Assembly (NCBI GenBank): GCA_022432975.1
Contig: CM039511.1
Coordinates: 18,378,557 to 18,442,556, forward strand
Length of the DNA: 64,000 bases
Direction of reading: 5' to 3'
Source of the DNA: Begonia masoniana
Lineage: Eukaryota > Streptophyta > Magnoliopsida > Cucurbitales > Begoniaceae
Under the pieces are notes generated by a model. That model saw only the letters and a program-made list of their open reading frames with translations. It did no database searches and was not told where the DNA came from. Every line of letters begins with the position of its first letter. Position 1 is the first letter of the stretch. This document shows, piece after piece, positions 1-12,363 of this stretch. The translations under genes and the position numbers were made by a program.

Positions 1-247
1 TTAAGTGCGAATACATCTCCAAATATGTGTTCCTATGATAATATATATGAACATAATCTTTCATCGGCTTTCTCATCAAATTAATGCATGAAACAGCGTG
101 AACACAAGGGATTCCAGAAAGCTCCCACCCCCGACATGCGCACTCGCCTGCATTAAGGTCAACGACATATTGTTCGTTGTCGTTGCTAACCTGAAACAGT
201 GCATTTCCCGCTAACTCAGCACTCCAATTGTAAGCTGGCTCTTTCAG
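1..247 (-). pseudogene. MULE transposase, C-terminal SWIM part (left arm, runs off window)
   Basis: Read on the minus strand from 247 down, this is the continuation of the transposase at 2925-4493, separated from it by a solo LTR. The translation includes AYNWSAELAGNALFQV, then VVDLNAGECACRGWELSG and IPCVHAV. This is the CxC...CxH pattern of a SWIM zinc finger, which in plant Mutator-like transposases follows the MULE DDE domain. The reading continues to the window edge. The same stretch exists in the right arm at 43039-43240, where a run of G breaks the frame inside the SWIM finger. Family assignment is secure; function is lost because of stops upstream and the LTR insertion. Confidence 0.8.
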
Positions 248-2924
248 TGTAGCGACCCAATTTTCCGTACTATATTTTTCGTACCCAATTTTCTGTACTA
301 TATTTTTTTTTATACTTAAAATTTTTTACCCGTTTGAGCGGAAATAAAACTTTAAAATCGGGATCGGGATTGAAACTAAAATCGTTGAAGTCTAAGTTGT
401 TAAACCATTTAATTTAAACTTAAAACAATTCAAATAAAACTATTAAAATTAAATGAAAACAATCGGCAGAGGAGAAGGGGGCAAAAACGGCAAAAAGCCG
501 TGTAAAACATTGTGGCGATCGATCGCCAGGAGAAGGGGGCAAAAACGGCAAAAAGCCGTGTAAAACATTATGGCGATCGATCGTCCAAAACTGGCGATCG
601 ATCGCCAGAAGCGATCTTCGCATGGCGAACAATCGCCCCCTAGGCGATCGCCCGATTGCCTAGCAATCGCCTCCCAGGCGATCCGTGATCGCCGTGTAAC
701 CATCGAGGGGCGATCGATCGCCAGAAACCAGGCGATCGATCGCCACACGCTCTGGAAATCTTCCAGAGCGTGGTTCCTCCTGGTGACCGATCGCCACCTC
801 CTGGCAATTGGTCGCCATCCTCTCTGCCTCCTCACTTCTTCTTTCTCTTTTTCTCTTTTTCTTCGTTCCTTCTCTTCCCTCATTTCCACATACATTAATC
901 AAAACACTTCACCATTTCATTAACACACATACGTTCCAACATAAATTCATTTCGACTCTCATTCAAAACCACGACTTGAAACACGTTCAAAACATAGCCT
1001 ATTTTTATGAAAATAAAACGCGTGGATATGTTTAAAACCTAAACAAATCCTCCTGTTTTGAAATCAACAAAAGATTATAAAATCAATTTTCAAAATATTT
1101 CAAAACATTAATACATAAACCTATCCAGATCCAACAACCTAAAATGTATCTATCTATACAATAAATCTGTCTAATCCACCATTAGCCCAAAATATCACCA
1201 AAACCCTCAAAACATCTAACCATGAGTCCCACGGGTCAAAATGAGCCTCGACTACGCCAACGCACTCCCGCGACCATCCTCCGTCAACCGCATCACTCCT
1301 CAGGTGGAGGGATCTCGTCCTCACCTATGTCGAAGTCACCTACACCATACAGATACCTATGAGATAAAAATCTCAGCAAGTTCTACATAAATGCAATGCA
1401 TGCTGTGCGTATGAGTTCGTAATCATGCATCATTTTCATTATCTTTACTCTGTTTGTCACTGAGATCTTAACCCCCTAACTAGAAAGAGCACATCCAGCG
1501 GTCGGACTACTCTTTCCAGCTAGAGGAGGGGGGGTACACGCTTACAACACGTACAGTAGTGCGTGAGCCCCATCTCGCATAACCTATAAACTGTAAACTG
1601 TATGAGTATGTGTTAAATGCGGTATTGTGACAGACCCCTTCGTGCCTACACAATAGATCAATAGCCCCTCTCCAGACCGCATTGCCATTTTCTTTAAAAC
1701 ATCGTGCGGAAATTCATTTTCTTATGCTTATTTGAAAACTGTGATGTATGAACAGTTTAACATAAACGTAAATAAGCAACATGTGTACCATCAAGACTAT
1801 AAAGAACATAATCTATAAAATAATTAAACCTAACTACCCATCCAAGCAAATAAAACGAGCACATCATCAAAACTTTTCGAGACGACCTTGACGTACGGTG
1901 TAGACCAATCGGTCAAGCAAGTCACGAGAACTTACCTCGTGTCTGATGCAATCCAAGCTCCGTCCACGAGCGTTCACCTAGAGCAATTTCACCAAATTGT
2001 CGTTAAAACGAGTTTAAACAATTAAATGCTCGAACTAGCAAAATCCTTAACTAAGGAATTTCTCCTAGAGCTATAACTCAACTAACCGAGGCGTTTCTAT
2101 AACCAATTTTCCCTCGATACCCCGAAGCGTCCATTTACGAGTTTCCCCCAAAATCTCCAAATTCTCAAATTTTTAACATTTCTCACAATTCGATCTAACT
2201 TCGTCCAATAACATTCAATAAGTCCTTTATATCCATAAACTCGATAAACCTATCGATTTCTAACCCTAAATCACGTTTTTCACAAACCCTAAACGAAACC
2301 CTAATCATTTTTAACTCCGTAAAAACCGAACAATAAGCTTCCAAAGCTTTAGAATCATACCTAGAGCATTGATTGGAGGAGAAAACGTGAGAAATCGGAG
2401 TTCGATCGGAGAGGAACGATCGCTGGGAAGGAGGGATCGCCGCGAGGAGAGGGAAAATGTCGCCTCGGAAGAGGGAGAGAAAAAGTGAAATCGTGAAAGT
2501 GGTGGCGGAGGAGAGGAAATGTTAAGTTTTATTAAAATTGACGAGTCAATTTACCGTTTCGCCCTTCCTTTGATTTTCTATTTGTTTCATCCTTCGTTTC
2601 TTTAATTAACCGACGATTCGGTTTCTCTAAATTTTCTTACTTCACCAATAACTTCGACTTGCTACTAGGGTTCCATTAAAACTGTCCGTTCGCAATTCGG
2701 ACCCCGTTTACTATTTTTACCAAAGTATCCTTTATATTACGATAAACGTAATTACTCGGAATTAAGCGTTACTACTCCGAAAATTCTCATAATTTCCTTA
2801 AAATTCCTATTAATAATTAGGATTCTAATGACGTTTTCTTTTCACGAAACCGACTTGATTTGACACATTTACAAAAATGTCAATTACATTAAAATAATAA
2901 TATTCCGTACAGCCGGATATTACA
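248..2924 (+). mobile_element. Solo long LTR (TGTAGCGACCC...TATTACA), TSD TTCAG
   Basis: The 2677-bp segment starts TGTAGCGACCC, ends GGATATTACA and is flanked by TTCAG at 243-247 and 2925-2929, a 5-bp target duplication. It interrupts the MULE reading frame. Its sequence is related to the segment at 34868-37231; for example both contain CGCGTGGATATGTTTAAAAC, and both have the same tail text with CGAAACCGACTT. There is no gag or pol, so it is a solo LTR, probably of a Ty3/gypsy element with very long LTRs. It holds four perfect GGCGATCGATCGCC palindromes (514, 593, 709, 731) and a hairpin at 1360-1375. Small ORFs here are translations of repeats. Lineage is not certain. Confidence 0.8.
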
Positions 2925-4493
2925 TTCAGCCTCTCTAGCTTATTCCTAATCTTAGGACACAAAACATCATCTACCTTGAGTATCTCCTCGTGTTTTTTGG
3001 CAATGCGTGTCATCATGGTCTTTCGAATCATCTCGAACATCGTCAAAATTGGCATGTTCCAGGCCGGCAAAAGAACTGAATTGAAAGACTCACTTAAATT
3101 ATTCAAGCCCAAGTCACACTTGGGAATTGTCGAAAATGCATGACTAGCCCAAAATCTAGGTGGTGTTCGTCGAAGCCATGCATGAGCATCCTTATTGAGC
3201 TCATAAACTTTCCTCATTGCTATCTCAAAATATTCCCTTGTGGTTGACCTTGCTGCATTCCACATCACATCTTTATACGCTAGGCCCCGAAATTTTCCTT
3301 TGTAGTTTGCATACATATGCCTTTGGCAGAAACGATGTTCGGCTAAACCAAATATCTCGTCTACAACATTCAACAATCCCTGCAATTTTAAAGAAAAACA
3401 GGCTCAAATTAAAACAATAACTTCTGCCGATACAAATAATAATAGTAATAACAATATATACCTTATGTCGATCCGACACAAATGTCTATCCTTGGCCTTT
3501 GTCAATGCCTAAATCGTTTCGCAATATCTCCAAAAATCACGTCCAAGAGACTTGGGATTCTGACTCCACGTTGGCGACAACAATGAGATATATGTCATTG
3601 TTGCCATCAATACTCACGGTCATGAGTAATTGACCGGGGCAGGCTCCCTTCAGATGACATCCATCTAAACAGATAAGAGGTCTGCCCATATCCAACAAAC
3701 CTGCTTTACAAGCAGCCATACACATGTACATTCTTTTAAATATCATCTTCTCCTTTCTATCCTCAACCACCAGGTCACCATCTATTACCATTGTGCTACC
3801 TGGATTTGATCTTAATATTTCAGCTCCGTAAGAACGAAGTATCTTCAGTTGTTCTTCGTTCCTCCCGTAATTAACTTCTTTTGTTTGGGTTTTTCCTCTT
3901 CTCGTAAGGCTTGACTTAATGTTAACTTTATGTTCTCGCCTCACTGTCTCGATAATATCATGAATGGGCTAGTCAAATTGACTTTTGAAGCTATCTGAAT
4001 AAGTTGTTGCCAACCACTTTGCTGTAGCGTGTCGATTATCCAATATCCTTACACAATTGTGATCGTTACAGTATGACTTTATTTGGAAGGTCGCCTCATT
4101 TTGCATGGCCGAAGCATGCAGATGCCATTGACAATCTACTCATTCACATTTTGCCGTTAGTCTGTTCCTCCCACTTTTAACGATCTTGATATCATATCCT
4201 TTTTTCAAAGAATAGTCTCGTATTTCATTTCTAATGGCCTGCAAAGATATATATTGTCTACTCAAAGCAAAATCACCAGAATCTGCAGCCCTTGTTTGTC
4301 TGCTTTGCACCTCGTCATCCTCAGAATTGAATGGTTCTCGTAGCTCATCGTCTAAAGTTTGCGAAATTGAACACACTTGTATTTCTCCATCACCCTCTAA
4401 GTGATCAAATGGTTGAATATCACCGTATATGGGAGCGTCCTCCTCCATATACCAGTGCGCAGACTCATTTACATCATCCAATCTCTCAGCCAT
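2925..4493 (-). pseudogene. MULE (Mutator-like) transposase, N-terminal and DDE part, left arm
   Basis: Coding starts at ATG 4493 (MAERLDDVNESAHWYMEEDA). After the N-terminal region comes the MULE DDE core: LICLDGCHLKGACPGQLL with the first catalytic Asp (about 3650-3690), then TFVSDRHK with the second Asp, an intron with GT...AG ends (about 3380-3465), then GLLNVVDEIFGLAEHRFCQ and the alpha-helical part up to KIRNKLERL, where the LTR begins at 2924. In-frame stops are visible, for example TGA at 4142-4140 after LTAKCE and a TAG before TFVSD. MULE transposases cut and paste DNA; this copy cannot make a full protein. The homologous right-arm copy starts at 31291. Confidence 0.85.
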
Positions 4494-5300
4494 TTACAAC
4501 AATTATCTGTACAAAAATCAAAATGTTATTCAAGTTAAACAATATCATATGAATTGAATATAAAATAGTTTTGACAATAAGATAATTTCACATACACCAA
4601 TAGACCACCAGAAAAATTGAAAAAAAAAATTATTTTTTAGCCAATTTAGCCTTCGGCCGGAAGGACGCATTTTTGAGCGTCCGTCCGGTTTGCTAATCGG
4701 ACGGACTCTGTATATTGCGTCCGTCTGATTTGCTGCCTTCTTCCCAATTTCAAATTAGGGCTCGGGATTATCGCGTTATTTATGTTAAAACTTGATGTTA
4801 ATGAATCAGAATTGATAAAACAATTACCAGAAACACTTTTTTGTCGTAAATGTACGAAAAATTTGCAAAAGTCGAGAGAAAAGTCCAATTTCGTCGCCTT
4901 CTGTCGCCGTTTTTGTCTCCAGTGAAAAGTCCAAATTTCACTTTTTGACTGGTTTTCAATCGATTCACCGGACGGACGCTATATTTTACCGTCCGTCCGG
5001 TAAATTAGTAAGTTAGACCGGACTGACGGTGAAATATAGAGTCCAAACAGACTACGTGGCAGCTTCTTATTGAACGAAAAAGGCGAACGGATGCTATTTT
5101 AGTCCGTCCGTCCAGTTGGCGGCTAATATTACATGAAGACGGACGCAATCCACGTCCGTCTGTCCGACGTGGTTGGATTTGTCACATTTTTGAAAGTTTA
5201 TGGTTTAAATTGTTGAAAAATTTACTTCGTGGTTTGAATCGAAGAATACGCATACTTCGTGCCCATAATTGGTAATTTCCCTAGTTATTGTACGTTTCAG
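4494..5300. repeat. Spacer rich in GGACGGACG / CGTCCGTCC motifs
   Basis: The stretch between the MULE and SEC31 has no gene. It contains many copies of GGACGGAC and its complement, including a perfect 12-bp inverted repeat ACCGGACGGACG (4967-4978) and CGTCCGTCCGGT (4990-5001) with an 11-nt loop. The same spacer is mirrored in the right arm at about 30590-31130. It may be the subterminal part of a transposable element; no TSD was found. Confidence 0.5.
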
Positions 5301-5828
5301 ATTTTCAACAAAATATAAAAATAATCACAAATTTTCTTTCCTATATATTCAACTCATTTGGAAACGTGTCATTTAATGATTGGGTAACTGATGTAACTTT
5401 AGACGTTAAAATTTCCATTTAATTTCGCACTGGGTTCTAATTTCTTGATTGATTTCCAGAAAGGGATATTTTTATCACCACGTGGAAGCAATGTATGGGA
5501 TGCTGTTACGTAGAGTTTATGTAATGGAAAGGAGGAAATAGTTCCTCGATGAACCGGCTAAATAAACCCTTGAAGATAAACCGAATCCGGTTCAGTGAGA
5601 AAGGGGAGAGGAGGGATCAAAATTGAGTCTCTCCGTACTCCCTCGCATGAGCTCTCATTTTTCATGCATCAGATCGAATCTGTATCGAAACCTGGCCCAG
5701 AATTTTGCTTTCTGGGACTCTCATTTTTACCAGATCCACCTGTTGTTTTGTTTGAATTTATGTGATTTTGTTGATTGATTGTATTTTAACCGGAATTTAG
5801 TCAGTGGAGTTCCTGGTTTGAAGTGAAA
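5301..5828 (+). promoter_or_regulatory. Presumed SEC31 promoter and 5' leader (left arm)
   Basis: This 528-bp stretch lies directly upstream of the SEC31 ATG at 5829 and has no ORF of note. It includes a pyrimidine-rich leader (TCTCTCCGTACTCCCTCGCA, about 5629-5648) and is conserved in the right arm (about 29950-30480). The transcription start cannot be located from sequence alone. Promoter status is inferred only from position and conservation. Confidence 0.4.
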
Positions 5829-7790
5829 ATGGCTAGTGTTAAGGGGGTGAATCGATCGGCGACGATAGCTCTGGCACCGGAGGCTCCGTGCATGGCAGCG
5901 GGGACAATGGCTGGCGCGGTGGATCTGTCGTTCAGCTCTTCGGCCACCCTCGAGATCTTTGAGCTTGATTTTCAATCAGATGATAAGGAACTCCCAATGG
6001 TTGGTGGTTCACAGTGTTCCGAGCGCTTCAATCGGCTATCCTGGGGAAAAAATGGATTCGGCTCTCATAATTTCTCTCTGGGGCTAGTTGCGGGAGGGCT
6101 TGTTGATGGAAGCATTGATATCTGGAATCCTCTTTCGCTGATTCGGTACTTCGATTTCATTATCTTTTCTATTTCTTTGTAAATCAAATGAATTTGATCA
6201 TGTAGTTTTTGTATGTGCGATGGCTGTAAAAGAAGGAAATTTCTGAATTCATGGTCCAATGTTTATTACTTATAGTTGTGTTATCTATGGTACTGATCCA
6301 AATTCCAAAATTTGATTTGGTTATGGACATTGATGAAAGAATGCGAGATAAGTAATGACAATTTCAGGTTGTGAAATGAAGGATGCATGTGGCAATTGCG
6401 CTGGAACTTACTACTATTTGTTTTTTCTCAGTCCTAAGTTGGATGAAAATGCCATAGTTGGACATCTCTCAAGGCACAAAGGACCTGTAAGTACCCAATT
6501 TTATAATATTAGCATACAATTGGTTTTATGTTCTTTCGCTTTAGTTTCCCACTGAATGTTAGCATAATCGTTTTTAAGATATTTGCATTTTGCTTCCTCT
6601 TTCAGGTTCGTGGTTTGGAATTCAATGAAATTGCACCAAATCTGCTTGCGTCAGGAGCTGATGACGGTGAAATTTGTATATGGGATTTAGCTAATCCTGA
6701 ACAACCAAGTCATTTCCCACCCCTCAAGGCATGCTTTTATTTTCATCCTTAACTGTAACTTTTACGTAGAGCATGCTCATACATCTATAAGTTCAATTGT
6801 GATGAATTTGACTTTATTAGGAGTCATTGTGTGAACTTCAATAATGCTATAATGAAAGAAATCTGAAGTGGTTTTGTTTTATTCCATTTTCAACAAAAGT
6901 TTCTTCTTATAATGTTACAATGAAAGAAATCTGAAGTGGATTTGTTTTATACCATTTTCAACTCGAGTTTCTTCTTATGATATGACTTCTCATTTTCTTC
7001 TCAACCCTGGTGAAAACAGTAAAAAATGAAATATTGTTGCAGGATATGAATCTGATTATGTCTTCCAATATGTATGCAGGGCAGTGGTTCTGCTGATCAA
7101 GGGGAAATTTCATTCTTATCTTGGAATAGCAAGGTTCAACATATATTGGCATCTACCTCATATAATGGAACTACAGGTGAGAAAAGTAACCATTTTATCG
7201 ATTTCTTTCTGTATTTTGTTATTCAGAGATGGTAACGTTTTCTCTTAATTTCAGTTGTTTGGGACCTAAAAAAGCAAAAACCAGTTATAAGGTGAGTTCT
7301 ATGCTCTATCCATCTTCTGCATTTTCACGTGATGTAGTTGTATTTCTATCAAATGATTTGAATTACCTTGTCAGTGATTATGCAAAGCTAACATGACATG
7401 ACCTGTATCAATTGGTAGTTTTTCAGATCCTAGTAGAAGGCGATGTTCTGTTTTGCAGTGGAATCCTGATATTGCCACTCAACTTGTTGTCGCATCAGAT
7501 GATGATAGTTCACCTTCTCTTAGAGTAATAGTTTTGCAGATAATATGCTCTTGCACTCTAGTTATATTTCCATATTATTCTTAGCTGTTCTTATTTCTCC
7601 TTGCAGCTTTGGGATATGCGAAATACAATGTCACCAGTTAAAGAGTTTCTGGGGCACACGAGGGGTAAATTTCTTTTTAATTAGCTTAACTTTTATGAGT
7701 AGTTCGTTTTTTCTGTCTCATATTTCTTTAAACCTCTATGCCGCATTTTTAAATTGCATTACAAATTTGAAATCGGTCTAGTAGAGTTAC

Positions 7791-7910
7791 TTATAGTGGT
7801 TTATTTTGTTTAGACTATTGACTATATTTTCCATTTGTAGAGATAACATTTTAATTCAATCTTACAAAATCTGTTCTTTATAGTGGTTTATTTTGTCTCC
7901 CTTTTGACTT
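7791..7910 (+). other. Deletion junction in SEC31 with templated filler
   Basis: Against the right arm, sequence matches up to ACAAAATCTGTT (about 7864-7875) and resumes at TTTTGTCTCC (about 7891-7900). In the right arm these points lie about 3.1 kb apart (about 27900 and 24763). Between them is a 19-bp string, TTATAGTGGTTTATTTTGT (7878-7896), that is an exact copy of 7791-7809 nearby. The last bases overlap the distal flank. This is the pattern of end joining with a locally copied filler. Confidence 0.75.
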
Positions 7911-9245
7911 GCTCTTCTCTGGTCTGATAAATTGTTAATCATTCTCTTCTTTATTAGAGTGGAAGATGACCGAGAAACATGGGGCTTCCTGAAAGTAATG
8001 TTTGAAGATGACGGGACAGCAAGGACGAAGCTTCTAACCCATCTTGGTTTCAGTATGCCTGCTGACAATAAAGATGTTGTCCAAGATGATCTGTCCAAGG
8101 AAATAAATGGTCTTCTACCTGATGAGCCAGTGGTAGATAAAATGGGATATGAAGGTGATAATGAGGCCACCACCTTTCCCCTGGATAATGGAGAAGATTT
8201 CTTTAACAATCTTCCTAGTCCAAAAGCAGAAACACCTGTATCAATTTCAGGTGACAAGTTTGCTCGTGGAGATTCTGTTCCTGGTGATGAACAACAGGAA
8301 ATAGAGCACACAGAAGAGGAAACAGCTGATTCATCTTTTGATGATGATGTGCAACGGGCGTTGGTTGTTGGAGACTATGAGGGGGCGGTTGCAATGTGTA
8401 TGTCAGAAAATAAAATGGCTGATGCATTAGTTATTGCTCATGTTGGTGGGGCATCCTTATGGGAGGACATACGGGATCAATATCTCAAGATGTCCGATTT
8501 ACCATACCTAAAGGTAGCTGAAACTTGTATTTCTGGCTGGAAACTCTGGACTACTTAGTAAAATTCCTCTGAAAAGGATGATCGTGTTTCTTAGATAGTT
8601 GACAAAGATATGATGCTGGTTTCTGAGATATAATATTTAGTGTGACTTATTTTTCTATTTACCTCCAGATTGTTTATGCTATGGTGAACAATGACCTCTT
8701 GAGCCTGGTAAACACAAGACCACTCAAATTCTGGAAAGAAACACTTGCCCTCTTATGTAGTGTAAGTTTTTTTTTTCTTTTTTTCCTATTCCATAATTGT
8801 AGTTCTTTCAGTAACATTAACCATTAATAATTCTTATTCTGTCTTCTGAAAAAGAAAACTAGTGTGTTCTTGTTCTGGATGGATGCTAATTATGCAACAA
8901 GCCTTTGATCTGGTACACTGCCCAAATCTGAGTAGTTGGGCTGGGGCAGAGGAAGGCCAAGAAAAGAGTGAAAGTCTATCATAGAGCAGAGTGGTAATAG
9001 GGTGGCAATGCTATGTGGAGCTGTGGGGTGCTTGTAGTGATATTATATACAGATAGAAAATGTAGAAAAGGAGGGCAGTGAACATTTAGTGTTTGAATTT
9101 GGGACAAAATCGAGCATCTCGAACTGCTCCACTGTCTTTGTGTTCCTTTTCTATTTAATAAAATTCCCAGCAACTTGTTGGTTTTCTGTTACCAGTATTT
9201 GGATTCTTGACATGACATATTTAACTTATGAGTATTGTTAGGTGT

Positions 9246-9374
9246 ATTCTCTTAAAAAACTTATTGACGTGTCAAAAAATAATTAGTGCAATTAATGTAA
9301 TAAATTAAAAAAGTATTTATTGTATTAATTGCATCAATCATTATTTGACACATCAATAAGTTTTTTAAGAGAAT
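9246..9374. repeat. Fold-back (MITE-like) element in SEC31 intron, left arm
   Basis: ATTCTCTTAAAAAACTTATT with following GACGTGTCAAA is repeated as an inverted copy ending AATAAGTTTTTTAAGAGAAT about 129 bp later. The two arms of roughly 55-60 bp pair with few mismatches around a short A/T-rich centre. It sits in the intron between exons 8669-8761 and 9740-9925, and the same element is at 23283-23412 in the other SEC31 copy, so it predates the duplication. No clear target duplication was read. Confidence 0.6.
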
Positions 9375-10976
9375 TTTTTAAGAGAGTAACTCTACAATTA
9401 CTCTTAATTTATTAGGAGATAAAGTTATAGAAAATATTTTTTTCTTGTTTCAGTCTCATTTAGTTATAAACCTTTGCTTATTTTGTTCTATCCTTTTAGT
9501 TGTGTTATTGCATAGAGTATTGTAGTTGCTAGAACACAATTTTGGCATTTCTAACCTTGTTTTATGTACTTATAGAAGTATAAGAATTTGTGATTCTTAT
9601 AGTGGTACAATACTGCCTAGTCAAAGTTGTCTACATAGCCAATGAACCCTAAGCAGTCCATGACATTTCCCTTCTTGTGGCGTTAATTTATTTTCTAATT
9701 AGATTTGTTACTTGTTTTGCATTTTGGTTACATCAACAGTTTGCACAAAGAGAGGAATGGAGTATGCTTTGTGACACACTTGCTTCAAGACTAATGTCTG
9801 TGGGTAATACGCTAGCAGCAACTTTATGCTATATATGTTCAGGTAATATTGATAAAACTGTTGAAATTTGGTCGAGGAGTTTGTCTGCAAAGCCTGAAAG
9901 GAAATCCTATGTGGACCTTCTTCAGGTGAATTTGCTTCTACAAGATGACATTCAACGTATATTCTAGCAATAGAGTTGACAAAGTGAGTTTTTTTGTTAG
10001 GATTTGATGGAGAAGACTATTGTCCTTGTCTTGGCTTCAGGACAGAAACGATTCAGTGCGTCACTGTGGAAGCTTGTAGAGAAGTATGCTGAAATTTTGG
10101 CAAGTCAAGGGCTTTTAACTACAGTGTTGGAGTACTTAAGACTCTTGGGATCCGAAGAATTGTCACCTGAACTTGTGGTCTTAAGAGATAGAATTTCTCT
10201 TGCCATAGAATCTGGTAAAGTTGCTTTGGTCAGATAAAGTTATTTTTTTGTTGTTTGATAAAAGACGATGGATATATTTTGAAGAGGAATTCACAAATAT
10301 CCCAATGTTATTGGTATGCACTATGCAGGAATTATATTTCTTGATTTCGTTTTATCATCCTTTTTTGGCTAAGTTTATACATGATATGGTCATTATATTC
10401 ATCATGCTAAATATAGTTATTTCCTTCAACCTCTAAATGATTTGATAAGGTTAATTTTTAAAGTGCCTTAAAAGTATTATCATGTTAGAAAATCAGAATA
10501 TTATTGTTAGGAAATCCGAATATTGTCAGTGAGAGAGGGGTATTATTTTAAATCTACTAGGGTTTAAGGGGTAAATGAGGAATATGGTGGATAATTCTGT
10601 TAGGGGGAAAGGTATTTTACTACGTGAAGGAAGAATTGTTGGGGTGTGAAAAAACTGAGAGAAAAAGGGGAGTGCAGAGGCTCTACAATTCCTCTGGGAG
10701 GGAGAGAGTGGAGGCTCTACAATTCCTCCACATTTGTGTTGGGTTGTGTGTGAGTATTTTGGTTAATTTGAAGATTACAGGATACCTATCATTTGTATCA
10801 GAGCGACATTACCTGAGCAATGGCAGGGAAGAAACCTTCACAGGCGTTGGAGAAGTCGAGTTTGAGCGATGCCCAGATTGCTCAAAATGAGTTATGGCAG
10901 GAAATAGGCAATATCAAGGAGAGTATTGCTTGTCTGCCGGAGTTGAAACGGTCATGGCGACGGTCATGGCGACGGT

Positions 10977-11136
10977 CATTCGCGGGGTGACCCGGATGAC
11001 TGGATTTTTCGGGTCGAACGATTTTCGCACTTCAGCCATCTGACGAGCAGGAGAGCTTCACTGGGTGGCTGTACACTGGAGGGTGAGGCGTTGGCATGGT
11101 TCCAGTGGAAGAACGCCGACGTCCATTCCACACTGT
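10977..11136 (+). repeat. Partial duplicate of the gag start, left copy only
   Basis: About 160 bp here repeat the sequence at 11309-11475 (GGTGACCCGGATGACTGG, TGGCATGGTTCCAGTGG). The right-arm retroelement lacks this extra copy. Differences between the two copies are nearly all single-base gains or losses in short homopolymers. Confidence 0.7.
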
Positions 11137-11307
11137 ACCTGAAGTCCTGGCCGATGCTATACATTCGGCACCTCCATGGCAACGGGACAAAGGAAAACAA
11201 AAAGTCAGTGAAGAAGTGGTGGAGCAATTGAGCTGCTCGGGAGAAGGTCCAGAGTCAGAGGCGGAGATGAAGGATGGAAAGAAGAGCACCTGCGCCGTCG
11301 ATTAGAA

Positions 11308-12363
11308 ATGCCCATATTCGCAGGGGGTGACCCGGATGACTGGATTTTTCGGGTCGAACGATTTTTCGCACTTCAGCCATTGACGGAGCAGGAGAAGCTT
11401 CACTGGGTGGCTGTACACTTGGAGGGTGAGGCGTTGGCATGGTTCCAGTGGGAAGAACGCCGACGTCCATTCCACAACTGGAGGGATTTTCGGTTTCTCT
11501 TGCTGGAACGTTTTCGTTCGTCCCTTGAAGGCACACTGTCAGAGCGTTTCCTGCAACTCCGGCAGACAGGATCGATGCGTGAATTTCGACAAACTTTTGA
11601 ACGTGCCGCTTCCCATTTTTCGGACGTGCCAGAGCACTTGCTGGAGGCGCAATTCGTGACGGGATTGAGGCCTGAAATCCACGTCGAGATTCTTGTTTTG
11701 CGGCCGAATGGCCTTTATCCACTGATGCAAACTGCACAGCGGGTAGAAGATAAATTCGTATTGCTAGGGCAGAAAGAGCTGCTGGGCGGTTCGGGTTCGG
11801 GCGGAAGGGAAGGGGATCAGCCCACTTCAATTTTCACGGCCTAGTCTCTTGTTGGACCAGGGCCTGGGGTGAAGGAAGAGGAACTGCCCAAACCCAGTTG
11901 GGCGGTCCAGCCAAGGCCTCTCGGAGCCACGGCCTCAGCAAATCCAGCCCGAGCTAGATCTACTTCTCCAGAGGCGTACGCACATCAACAAAACTTGGCG
12001 AGTCATGTCCGGCCAGCGTACACACAGCAGAGTGGGACGACGGATCCGGTGAATCCAGTCCGGCCGGCGTCTTCTTTCCGGCGGATGACAGACACTGAGT
12101 TGCTTTCAAGGAGAGAGAAAGGGTTATGTTTCCGTTGCGATAAACGGTTTTTTCCGGGACATCGCTGTAAATCCGAGGATTTACTAGTGTTAGTTTGTCA
12201 CGAAGAGGAAGCGCGGGTCGATGAGTCACAGTGCAGAGAGGGAGATGCACTAGGGAAAGCTGAACAACCCGAGTCATCCAAGCTAGAACAGTTATCGCGA
12301 AATTCAATCGTGTGGTTCTCTGAACCCGGTTCGATGAAAGTGCAGGGGAGTTATTTGGCATAA
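11308..12363 (+). pseudogene. Gag protein of the non-autonomous retroelement, left copy
   Basis: The frame from MPIFAGGDPDDWIFRVERFF reads a Ty3/gypsy-type retrotransposon gag domain, with conserved stretches WVAVHLEGEALAWFQWEE, FRSSLEGTLSERFLQLRQ and LEAQFVTGLRPEI. A TAG at about 11842-11844 interrupts it; the right copy has CAG here. The frame continues to a zinc-knuckle-like motif GLCFRCDKRFFPGHRCK (about 12120-12170), spaced C-x2-C-x7-H-x2-C, wider than the canonical knuckle. The frame ends at 12363, shortly before the 3' LTR. Gag forms the particle; this copy is broken by the stop. Confidence 0.8.

Noticed and set aside
420..1035. Several overlapping ORFs on both strands with repeated AIDR-like text
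   Set aside because: They are translations of GCGATCGATCGC repeats in the solo LTR 248-2924 and have no domain.
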